DNA from: Paguma larvata
Taxonomy: Eukaryota; Chordata; Mammalia; Carnivora; Viverridae
Direction: 5' to 3'
Length of the DNA stretch: 64,000 bases
NCBI GenBank assembly: GCA_030068075.1
Contig: CM057839.1
Coordinates: 54,340,960-54,404,959, forward strand
Under the pieces are notes generated by a model. The model saw only the letters and a list, made by a program, of their open reading frames with translations. It ran no database searches and was not told the DNA's origin. Positions 33,992 to 46,600 of the stretch are shown here, one piece after another. Position numbers and translations under genes: made by a program. Position 1 is the first letter of the stretch, and each line of letters begins with the position of its first letter.

Positions 33992-34619
33992 CCCAAGCAG
34001 GTTCTGTGCTGTCAGTGCAGAGCCTGACACAACTCGGGGCTTCAACTCACAAACCACGAGATCACGACCTGAGCCAAAATCAAGAGTCATCGCTTAACTG
34101 ACAGAGCCACCCAGGCACCCTGCTGTATTTTTGCTTTTGGGACATTTATCTTTCTGAGTGATTAAAAATTTAAAAAATTACCATATTTACTTTTATTTCA
34201 GCTATTTCTAGAGCCTTTAGTTTTTTGCTTGTTTTTAAGACCCATTTTTCCATCTGGTATCATGTTCCATCTACTTTTGAAGAACTGCCTTTAACATTTC
34301 TTGTAGTATAGGATTGCTGTTGGAAATGCATTTTCTCAGCTTCGTTCAAACAGTCCTTTTCATTAAAAAAGATCCTCTGCTAGATAAAGAATTCTGGATT
34401 GATAGTCTTTGCCTTTTGTCACTTAAAAGATCTGTTTAATTTCTGGCGAGAAGTCCGCTTTAATTCTTATCCTTAATTCTTATCTTCCTTCTTCTGTCTA
34501 TAATTTGTCTTTTCTCCTCTGTCTCCCAGTATATTTTTTTAAACTTTATTTTTAGGAGTTTGAATATCATGTGTGTACATGTGCATTTGTGTGTCTGTGT
34601 GTGTGTGTGTGTGTGCACG

Positions 34620-34659
<40 letters not shown>

Positions 34660-37600
34660 CTTAGGATTCTCTGAGCTTCTCAGAACTGTCGTTTGCTGTC
34701 TTTTACTGGAAACGTTTCAACTATTATCTTTTTTAAACATTTTTCTAGCCTATTCACTCTCCTTTTGGGATTCCATTCATACATTTACTAGATAATTTGA
34801 TCCCATCTCACTGTTCTTGGGTATTGTGTTTGGTTTTTATTCTCTCACTCTCTTTCCTCTTTATGTTTACTCTCGGGTGATCTTTGTTGACTGTCTGCAA
34901 GTTCCCTGGTTCTTTAGCTGTCTCCGTCCGGCTCTCCTCACCCCAGCCCCGTCTCCCTGTGCTTTCTGCTGTGTTTTCCAGATCCGAGCCTGACCCACGT
35001 CTCCTTCCCCCTTCCTCCTTCCCCCTTCCTCCTTCCCCCTTTAGGTATTGTGTAACCATTGGTGATAGAATTATATGTTTGAATTTTGTCACAGTCTGTT
35101 GCATAGAACTAAATTTTGCTACTAATGAAATACAATTTTATAGAGATAGCTTGTGGGGGTGCCTGGGTGTCTTAGTTGGTTAAGCATTCCACTCTTGAGT
35201 TTGGCTCAGGTCATGATCTCAGGGGCATGAGATTGAGCCCTGCATCCGGCTCTGCCCTGAGTGTGGGGCCTGCTTAAGATTCTTTCTCTCCTTGTGTCTC
35301 TGCCCCTCCCTCACTTGCATGCATGTGTACGCATGCGTGCGCATGCTCTCTGTCTCAAAATAAACACATAAACGTTAAAAAAAAAGATAGCCTATGGACT
35401 GTGCTTTCCCCAAGAGTGCTATAGGTTCTGATTCAGAGATTTACTTACTCCGTTGCTGCTCGTAAATAGGAATGAGAATAAAATGACAAATGGCAGTAGC
35501 TCAGATTTACTGACTGTTTACTTTGTGGCAGCATTATGCTAAATACATGCAGTATTGTCCCGAGTGGGTTCCCTCCCCCTCTCCGAGGCGGCAGCCTGTT
35601 GTTGGTGATAGGGGTGGTTCCACCGAGTAGGAGTAGTGTGACTTAGCTCAGCACAGCTTCCTCTGCCTCCAGACTAAAAACTGGAATTGAAATGAAATAG
35701 TTAGGCCCTTTTACCTTCACAAGCCCTGGTGGCAGCACACAGTTGCTGATGACACTTTGGACTCAAGATAGAGTCTCACTGGATTTGAGAAACTTAATTC
35801 TTACTGTGCCATGCTCCGTTTATACTGAAGGATTATGTCACCATTCAGGAAGAGTTCACATGAACAAGTGATACCCTTAATAAGACACACTCACATACTC
35901 ATGACCTCCTGGCTCTGGAGTCAGAGTCATTTGTGGGGAGAAGGCAGATGGAGGACGTCGCTGATTTTTTTTTTTTTTTTTTGTCTGCAGCTTCCCAGCA
36001 GTTCCAGAAGCCTGTTTTCCCACACCCGTGTTTTCTTTTTTCCCCAATGGCTTCAGATACAGATACTGTAGCTCCTATTTTACAGAAAAGAAATCGGTGA
36101 TTAGAAGCATTAGGTAATTTGCCCTTTGTCACACAGCTTATAAGTGAGCAGGAGCAGTGTTTAAACCAGGCTGCACTACAGCATGCCTCCGCATGCCAGA
36201 AGGTATAGCCGCACTTGAACTCAGGACAGAAATGCCTATTTTGGGAGTGCCTGGGTGGCTCCGTTGAGTGTCTGACTCCTGATTTTGGCCCAGGTCATGA
36301 TCCCAGGGTCGTGGGATTGAACTCCGCATCAGACTCTGCTGAGCATGGAGCCAGCTTGAGATTTTCTCCCCCCCTTCTTTTTCTCTCAGTCTTTCTCCCT
36401 CTGCCCCTCCCCTACTCACACATGAATGTTCTTTCTCTCTCTGTAAAATTAAAAAAAATTTTTAAAGCCTATTTTTAAAAGGTTGTATTTCTTTTTAATT
36501 TTTTCTTTTAATTTTTTTAAAAATTTTACTCATTTTTAAGAGACAGAGACAGAGCATGAGGGAGGGGCAGAGAGAGAGGGAGGCTCCAGTCTCTGAGCTG
36601 TCAGTACAGATGCCGACAAGGGGCTTGAACCCACAAACTGAGATCATAACCTGAGCCAAAGTCGGATGCTTAACCGACTAAGCCACCCAGGTGCCCCAGT
36701 GGGTTGTATTTCTAAATTAGTGATGGTGCGTTGTTCATCTAGCTTTTTTTCTTTGAAGATAAAAGTCTATCTTCAGATGAAGTTTTTCTATCTGGAGAAA
36801 GAGGGGCAGTTTCCCTAAGGCCCAGGGGTCAAAGTTTTCTGTAGTTGAGCCTTAAATGTTATGCCCTAAGCACTAAAAACTGAAATTGAAACCTTTAGGC
36901 CCTTTTACCTTATCCTTCATCCGTACTCCCTTTATTTTAGGTCCAAAAGTAGTATGTCTGTATGACTGTAGGTAAATTAACCCCTGGACTATCTTTAGTA
37001 GTGGAGAACTGGAAAGTATTGTAGGTCTGATGGCGTCAAAATGAGGCCTTGTAGGTGGGGCTCTTCTGAAACTGATGGGAAATTCTGAAAGGATTTCTCC
37101 TCAGTTGTAACTTCAAAACTTGCTACCAAGAAGGTGTGGGTGAAGTGTGCCGATGGTAGAAATGGCAGAAGGAGGTCATGTTTATTGATAGTTAATTCTT
37201 GGGTGTGATTTATTTTCTATTGGCGAGCATTAATGAGGCCAGGCTCTTTTGTTAGATACTGGGAAAGGCAAGCCGCTTTCAACAGCATACAGGCTTTGCC
37301 TTTGGTGCCAGTTCATGAGGTTCAAGTAAGAAAACGTTGATTAGCACAGATTCACTGCCGGTATTAGAAAGGCAAGTCAAAAATCATACTTTTCTAATGG
37401 TGCGGTAACCATATCACAATTAGATTTCGAGATTAGCATTAAATAGAAAGAGCCCAGCTGTAAGTGTTACTATCAAAGGGCAGTTATTAACCTCAAATGA
37501 TTTAATAGAAAACATTCCTTTCTCTTTCAAAACAGCCAAGATGGAATAACGATCATGAGTTGAGAGAATTTATTTTCAAGTTATTTAAATATCTTTGTGG

Positions 37601-40600
37601 CTTGCTTTGTTTCGAAGCTTCCACTTGAAGACCTGTGCAGTTTAACATCCCAGTCGCTGCCTGCTGGAGAGCCTTCAATAGTACCTGAATCTACAGAAGA
37701 CATTCTCTTGAAGGGTTTCATTTCCTTAGAAATGGAAGAAGAAAGAATTGAAACTGCACAGCAGGTAAATGGCATTGTTGTTTCTAAGGATACTCGATTA
37801 TTTTAAGTTATGTCAAGACAGGGCTAATAAAAAAAATGTCTTCGTTAAAAGTTCTAAACCTTTGAAAATACAATTAACGTCACATCTTTCTAGAACATCC
37901 TTGATTTTGCGTTAGCTGTGGTTGTTTTGTGTTTTATTTTTATTTATATTTATTTATTTAAAATGTTTTATTTATTTTTGAGAGAGAGAGAGAGAGAACA
38001 AGCAGGGGAAGGGAAGGGAGAGAGGGGGACAGAGGATCTGAAGTAGGCTCTGCACTGAGAGCAGTGAGCCCGATGTGGGGCTGGAACTCCCAAATTATAA
38101 GATCATGACCTGAGCCCGAAGTCAGATGCTCAGTCGACTGAGCCACCCAGGAGCCCCTGTAAGTATTTTAAATAAACCTGTTGCCCAGTTGTGTTTACAA
38201 TAGAGATAAAGACCTGATATTCCAGCGTTGGACGTTGATAGCTAGTCATTGAGGTTTTAATGTTTAATGTTCACTGTTGACCTCCCCAAGTGTCTGCTTA
38301 TGTAAAAGGTCCCCTTGGCTTGCGCGCGTGTGCACATCCACGCACATACACCCCCCACCCCCCCGCTTGTTGCTAGGCAATTTCTTTTTTAAGAACCTAA
38401 ATATTCTCTTTAGGTGAACCCTCACAGGTATTTTTTAATAATTTACGTGTATAACCAATCTTTCCCTGATTTCTCTTTATTCCTGATTATAAACCTAAAT
38501 GTATAGCAGTTTCTTCTGCCACTTTTTTGTCTCTTATTCCTGCCATATAAAAATCAGAGCTGAGGCATTTACCAAGTCAGATAAAACACAAGCATGCTGA
38601 ATTGCAGATACAGGGAGTCGAGGCAGTGGGGCAGAGTGGATAAGAGCCCCACCTCTGGAGTTGGGCCAGCCCGGATCTGTCAGTCAGCTCCGTCACTTAC
38701 AGCTGTGTGAGTCTAGGCAAATTACTTACCCTCTTAGGCCTTTAGTTTTCTAATCTGTAAAACAACGATGATCATATCATGGGGTTTTTCAAAAATTAAA
38801 TAAGATAACGTGTGCAGTGTATGGCAGGTTCACAGTCAGTGTTCAGTAAATGATAGCTAAGGCACTTGGCAAGCCTGGGATCTGGAGAGAATGAAGCATA
38901 CCCTGACTGCAAATCCCATTCGAGAATTGTAGAAGATAATCTTGCACCGTGTCTGTGAACTTATTTGGTCTGTTTGGGGAAAAAAAAAAATCTACTGGGC
39001 TAAATTTGTACCTGCATATTTTTCTTTAAATTTTTAAAAAACTGATATAATGAGTTATAATTTACATACAATAAAATGTGTTCATTTTAAGTAAATAGTT
39101 TGATGAGTTATGTATGACAAGTTTAACTACCACCATGATCAAGATATAAAACATTTATCCTTCGTGGTTGTATAAGGTCAATCTTCACCTCTTTTTATTT
39201 ATTTTATTTTATTTTTAAGGTTTATTTTTTTATTTTGAGAGAGAAAGCCCAAGTGGGGGAAGGGTAGAGAGAGAGGTAGAGAGAGAGAATCCCTAGCAGA
39301 CTCTTCCCTGTCAGAGTGGAGCCCGATGCAAGGCTTGAACTCATGCACCTAGAAATTGTTACCTGAGCCAAAGTCAGATGCTTAATAGACTGATCTACCC
39401 AGGTGCCCTTCCACCTCCTTTTTTTTTTTAATTTTTTTAACGTTTATTTATTTTTGAGAGACATAGAGACAGAGTACGAGCAAGGGAAGGGCAGAGAGAG
39501 AGGGAGACACAGAAGCTGAAGCAGGCTCCAGGCTCTGAACCATCAGCACAGAGCCCGACACGGGGCTCGAACTCACAGACCGTGAGATCATGACCTGAGC
39601 CAAAGTCGGCCGCTTAACCAACTGAGCCACCCAGGCACCCCTCCACCTCTTTAATAATAGATATTTTTCATTACATAGATGGTAGGGCTAGAACTCAAAC
39701 CCAGGTTTAGCTGATACAGAAGTCCCATGTTCTTAAGCCAGTCTGTTATATTATTTCAGAGTTTATATTTTTATAATCCTTATTAGATAATATTAACATT
39801 TACCCAAAGCCCTATGTTACCTACTCAAATTTAGCAATGTAGCAAGTAAGCATTAACGTCTTAGGAAAGAATATATATTTTTTATATATTGTACCTTTAA
39901 TACTTATCTTTGTTTGACTCTGGATATGGCCAATGTTTTTAACATCCTTTGCCTTTCCTAGTATGTAGATATTGACCATGGAATTAAATTATCATCTCCT
40001 GGCTTAAAAATAATTATTAATGTCTGAGCTACAAACAATAAGACTTAGGTATTGTCTACCATTTTGACTTGCTATTTAGCCTGTAGCCACTTTCATTTGG
40101 TCTGTTTTAGTTTGGTTGACAATATAATATTCTTTATTTTTCCAGTTTTTCTCATGGTTTGCAAAGCTACAAACTCAGATGGATCAGGATGAAGAAACTA
40201 AATATAGGTATGTGGTTCTTGAGTTTGGTGGCTATCCTGGCTTAAATTTTTTTTAACGTTTATTCATTTTTGAGGGATGGAGAGAGACAGAACATGAGTG
40301 GGGGAGGGTCAGAGAGAAAGGGAGACACAGAATCCGAAGCAGGTTCCAGGCTCTGGGCTGTCAGCCCAGAGCCAGATGTGGGGCTGGAACCCATGGACCC
40401 TGAGGTCATGACCTGAGCCGAAGTCGGACGCTTAATCAACTGAGCCGCCCAGGCGCCCCCTAACTTTTAGATCACAGTCATCTGCAGCATTTCATAACCT
40501 GTATCTTTAAATGAAATTAAGATACAAAGAAAACTCCAACAGCAACATGCTGTTTAAAAAGAGCTAGAGATAAGTTGTGTGATTTAAATAAATAGTTCTA

Positions 40601-43600
40601 TCATAATTAATAGGTTAGGAGGTGCACACATTGGTTTTTAGAGAACTCTAGAAAGGTTCGAGTTGAAGCAAGAATTTTACAGGAACTCTAAGAGATGTTT
40701 GTGGCTTTTCTTTAGAAGTAGTGACCCAAGAGATTTTGGGGATGCCCACCTAGATTGGGTGTAAGTATGTCGTTCTGTGTGTGTATACTGCTAGCATAGG
40801 GGAAATGACGGTGCTTAGCGTCTACCTGATTTGGGGACTGTGGATTGAATAATCGCATTTCTTTAACACTGATTAAGTGACTGTTATTGCTAGGCAATGT
40901 GTTAGGCTCTTTGATGTGTGATTCCAGTTAATCCTTATAGCAGTTACGTGAGGAAAGGCATTATATTATTCCTGTTTTACCAGCGTGCAAACTGAAGCCT
41001 GAAAATATTAAGTGACTTGCCTAATATGACTCAGTGACTCAGGTCTTCTGATTCCAAGTCCGAAATTCTTTCCATGACATCACACCATCTCTCAAAGATG
41101 TAAGTGACCTGAGAGATTGACCTACTTAATACCTTGGGTTGGCCCTAGTGTCCCAGTCTTTGAAAGTCAGCTGCTGACTTATTGCCTTAAACGTGAAAAG
41201 CCAACTTGTGGCTTTAAGGCTGATGATTCCTTTTGTGTCTCATAATTTCAGTGATTTTTCCTCTGAAGTATCAGAAAAGGTGTTAATATAATCTTTGGTA
41301 CATTTCTGAATGTAATAAACTTCAGTGAGTAGGCGACTTTTCTCCTGAGATTCAAGCATTTGGGGAAAAATGAGACTTTGTTGTTTATTGACTCTGCTTA
41401 TTGGGGGAAAATATTATTGCCAATCCCCTTTTGGTTCTGTTTTCTAGACAGATGAGGGATTACTTGTCTGGGTTTCAGGAGCAGTGTGATGCTATATTGA
41501 ATGATGTAAACAGTGCTCTTCAGCATCTGGAATCATTGCAGAAACAGTATCTTTTTGTGTCCAATAAGACAGGAACCCTACACGAAGCCTGTGAACAGCT
41601 CCTAAAAGAACAGGTAAGTTGGAGTAGGGGAGCGGGTTAGTGATTATGCTTAATATTTTATTTTTAAATAGATGAATAGAATTTAATTCTAATTTCTTTA
41701 ATTTCTCCAAGTATACGTTGACCTCTTCCCTGTATGAGGCCTTGTGCTAAGCATACATGTTGTTACATTGCGGGCCTGTTTGAATTCTAAATGAGCTTAC
41801 ACGAATGGGGCAAAGCAGGCTTTCCTGTGTTCCGAGATGTTAAGTCTCAGTACAATTTCAGAGTGAAGAGGATACTTTAGTGTGCTCTGTCCACTCTTTA
41901 TTGACACTTTTTAAACAAGCAACGTTATTATAGTAATGGTGAGGTTTATGAAAAGATGAACTGATCTAGATTGTACTTAAACTTATGACTTAAAGATAGA
42001 ACATGTAAGTTACTTTATCTGAGTTTTCTCTATGTATATCTTGTGGGCTTTTAAAAGGGAATTATGTATTATTTTGTAAAAGATGATATGTAAGTTGCTG
42101 TAATAATCATCACTTAATTTGTCCACAATTGCAGAAATCTTTGAGCATTAGTCTGAAATCTTATGTCGAAAATAAACCTATATTTCTAGTATAAATGTAT
42201 TCATGTAGTTTTGAGACTGGTGTGCTGATTCTTATGTTCTTATACTGCTTTTTTTCTTTTAAAAAATGCAAGTCAGAGCTTGTTGATCTGGCTGAAAACA
42301 TTCAACAGAAGCTTTCCTATTTTAATGAATTGGAAACTATTAACACAGTAAGCATGGTTTTTTTTTTACTTTTTGTAAAGTTAGCAACTTTATTTGTATT
42401 TTCCTTTCTGCATATAATCTTTAAATTTATAAATTGGCTTGAGTGATATTTTAACTTAATAGTTTGCTTGCAGATAGATATTCCTACTTGTATGTAATGG
42501 AGATAGTGTTACCTGTTCAGATTTTTTCAAATATGATTTACACAGTAGTTCCTGTTAAGTTGCATTACTGTTATTAAAATCCGTTTGTCTCTTACCACTT
42601 ACAGTGGTTGTGCTACTATTAATAATCAAAATGTTTTTTAAATTATTCTCATGTTTAGTTCGGAGTATAGTCCTTATAGCGCATGCTTGTATCCCAAAGT
42701 AATAGTCTCAATTAAGACTGCTGTGTAAATTATAGTCCTCTGTCTTCCTGGCATAATTATGTAGTAATTATAATTACTACATATAAATTACTAAAAGTGT
42801 TAAATTAATTATAATTATTATGGTTTACTACAGAGATAGAAAACTAGTAACAAGTTAATATTGGAATGCAAGGGGAAATTGTTCATTGCTAAGCTATCAA
42901 GATAAAGTGGTTGATTTGACTTACATTTTGCATGCACTTCCTACATTTACATTTTATATTTATATTAAAGATGAATGTAAAATAGTTTCATGTCTTAATG
43001 TATAGTTTTATGTTAATTATTAAACATATATGTTATTTGTATTTATGCTTATATTTGTATATATTCATTAAACTTTTACTTATATTTTGTTTATGTATTG
43101 TTTGGCTTTCATAGTATGATTGCTAAACATAGTATGACTTCTAGTTAATCCTTTAACCTTGAGGAAATTGCCAGTATTTGAAAGGAAATTTGTGTATGTT
43201 GTAAAAGTACTGGAAAATGAGAAGTCAGGGTACTTGATGTGTTAATTTAGTATAACATTGTACAATGTAGTAATGTAAATATTTGCTAATTTATGAAAAG
43301 CCCCTTAATGCTCATTAGGAATAAACTGAATTAAATCACTATTACTTTTTTGTCCTTTCTTTATGATTACACATGGCCTATATTTGAGGATATTTTGGTG
43401 ATTCTTAAAATGTAAAGACATTAGTGTAACGGTTATAGCCTAAAGGGAAATATGCTAATTCTAATACATAATTTTCAACTTTTGCCTGTATATTTTTTGT
43501 GACTTAAATTTTTTTTTTTCTTAAAGAAACTGAATTCTCCTACGTTGTCTGTTAATAGTGAAGGATTTATACCTATGCTGGCCAAGTTAGATGATTGTAT

Positions 43601-46600
43601 AACATACATCTCATCTCATGTAAGTCATGGTATTTCTGCATTTTTTAAAGTATATTTATTTATTTTTGAGAGAGAGAGAGTGCGTGTGTGCCTGCACAAG
43701 CAGGAAAGGGGCAGAGAGAGAGAGATAGGGAGAGAGAGAATCTCAAACAGGCTCTGAGCTGTCAGCATGGAGCCCAACACAGGATTTGAACTCACAAACT
43801 GTGAGATCATGACCTGAGCCAAAATCAGAGTTGGACGCTTAACCAACTGAGCCATCCAGGTGCCCCTGTTTCTGTATGTTTTTAAGAAATCTTAACATTC
43901 ATATTATATTGCTTCTTAGGTTATAAAGTAATTATTTCTTCTGAAGGGAGGAATGTGTCTGTAATATACTTGAAGAAAAACTGTAGTAAAAAAAACTGAT
44001 GTAAAAAAAGTACTTCCAGCTGCTGAGACAGCCCCTGCTCTGGAAAGAGGTCCTGGCTAACACAGTCATATCCCTCTAAAAGGATGGGTGGGTTTTAGGC
44101 CTTTGACTTCCTGTTGTTCTAAATACTTCTTTGGAAACAGGAAGTGTTACTTGGGAGGAAATAAAGGAACAGGCCCTTTGATTTAATCACCCTTTCTATC
44201 ACCCTTTCTATCCCCCAAGGATTTATAGCGGTAGAGGTTTCCCCCCCTATCTGAAAGCAGAATGTTCCTGTGAAACCTTTCGTAAGCCAAAATGGCATCA
44301 TCTCATAAAAGGGAAAATCCTCGTTGGATTTCTTTTGGTTAACAAACACAGGTACCCTTGTAGGTCTTTTGTAAAAGTAAAGTGGTCTCAAGTGAACTTT
44401 TGGTTGAAGGGGAATTGGGTGAGAAGCCTGTATTTGTCTTCGCCAAGCTAACAATCGGTGTGAGACCTTTTGAACGTCATATATAGCTTGGCTTAAAGGA
44501 CAGCTTTGTTTTCACGGTTGGCTGTGCCAGTGTTTGTTTTCTTTTCGTAAATCTTTCTCTTTCCTTTATAGCCAAATTTTAAAGATTATCCTGTATATTT
44601 GCTGAAGTTTAAGCAGTGTCTTTCTAAAGCTTTGCACCTCATGAAGACATACACTGTGAACACACTGCAGAACCTCACCAGTCAGTTATTGAAAAGGGTG
44701 AGTTAGTTGGTGAGGTCGTTTTTTTTCCTTTTCTTTTTCTGTTTTTATTCATATATCTTTCATAATCTACCTGTAAGATTAGTACTTAGTAAACTCCAGA
44801 AACTTTTTTTTTACTTTTTGTTAAACGAGATTATGCGTCACAGTTTTATTAAGAATAGAAAAAATGGCTGTATATTCGTCCATCAGAATTTTATTTTCAA
44901 GGAATATTTAGTAGTGTGGGAAGTATTCATTACCATATGGTAAATAATAGGATTTGAACTAGTTGTCACTTAAAACATTTTCTTATCTTCTTCATGAAAA
45001 TATTGGGAGGACATACACCCAAATGATAAAACTGGTTCTTAGTGGTAGGATTCCATATGATGGATATTTTGAATTTTCGTCTTTACGTATGGTAGATAAT
45101 TTAATTTTCTGTGTTTAGCAAATGTATTTTTATTGACTGCCTTCTCAGCAGTTGGCATCGTACTGGGGAACTGTACAGTAGTGAGAAGGAGCCAGGAGGA
45201 CCCCTGCCCTCAAGGATGACTTAGAAGAAATAATCAGCGAAGAAACAAATTAATCCATTACAGATCATAGTAGACGCTAGGTGAAAAATGAGCAGAGCGT
45301 TAGGTTAGAAAATTAAGAGTGGAGCTAGCTAAGATGGTCATTGAACATATACGAAAATAAAATTATAAAGATTATGCATTTTAGTTTTTAAGCTTTTCAA
45401 AGAACTTGAATCATCTCGAACTTTCAGTTCAAAGCCTCTGATTTTTGGGTCGCATTTTACTGTTCATGTTGTTCTTAGCTGACATGAAGGCCGGCTATGT
45501 AATTTTTCTGTTTTGTAAAATATTTTAGTAAGTTTAAGAAATTAATACCTAATCAGTACTAGTACCTACAATGTACCAATAACTAGGGCTTTACTATTGA
45601 GCTGCTTTATGAGTCTGTGTTATCTGCATTTAATGGGTGCATTGAATCTTAGAGAGGTCCAGTAATTTGGCCATTACCCTGCTGTCAGTAAGTGACTGAG
45701 TATGAGTCTGAATTCAGGTCTGTTTGCCACCAAAATTCATGCAGCATAGGGTAAATTTTCATTATAAAGAGGAGGAGAGGACAGTTCCACCGAAGTATTT
45801 CTCATTTGTAGCAATAATGCTAATATTTAATCTCTCTTTGAGATTCTTCTCTGTAAGCTTTTGGTTGGTATATCAGCCAAGTGGTAGCCATTTAAAACGG
45901 TTGGTATCATATTTTCCGAATAATTGTTTGTTTGCTAATTATCTTCCTTCCCTACCCTTCCCCATGTCTCTTTAGGATCCCGCATCTGTACCCAATGCAG
46001 ACAATGCCTTCACATTATTTTATGTGAAATTTCGAGCTGCTGCTCCCAAAGTCAGAGTAAGTCTATTGACACAAATAGAATTTTGCTATGAAGTTTGCCT
46101 GCCTGTTTGAAGCTCTACTGTATGTTAGGCCTTTTGCTTATACCAGGAAGATGAACACAAATGAAAGATACACACTGTTGTTCCACATTACAGCAGTGTA
46201 CCTTAGAGGCAGAGCACAGAACAGGAAACACTTAGCTCTTCATATGATGCTCAGGGAAGGTTTCTAAGATGAAAGGGATATTGACCTTAAAAAGTACAAA
46301 TTTATAGTGGACTTGAGGGGATTGATAGGGATACTTTATGCAGAGAAAACAGCATGCATAGGGGTGGTTGTAGAGATATATATTTTGGCAGAGCTGCTTG
46401 TAACTTGTGATCAGATCACAGGACATTAATAACATGTAATGGGGAAAAAGATAGGATGGCAGAGATCGTTTCACAAGGGGTGTCACATGTCATGCTAATT
46501 CAGGGAAAGTGGAGAGCTAGTGAAGTATTTTTTTTTTAAGTTTATTTTGGGAGAGAGAGAGCACGTGCATGCAAATGGGGAGAGGGCAGACAGAGAGAGG

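Larger units (their letters stand above)
29605..37617 (+). other. COG3: COG3 intron 1
   Basis: 8.0-kb intron, GTGAGG...TTCGAAG. Its SINEs, L1 piece and simple repeats are listed separately. The segments 29961-30554, 30779-31772, 32011-33110, 35389-36242 and 36698-37617 contain little beyond the MIR pieces listed and an L2-like trace near 31215-31360. Confidence 0.85.
37765..40145 (+). other. COG3: COG3 intron 2
   Basis: Holds three antisense SINEs, a MIR and a short L1 end; otherwise unique. Acceptor is TTTTTCCAG. Confidence 0.85.
40208..41447 (+). other. COG3: COG3 intron 3
   Basis: One antisense SINE and one antisense MIR; the rest is unique. Acceptor GTTTTCTAG. Confidence 0.85.
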
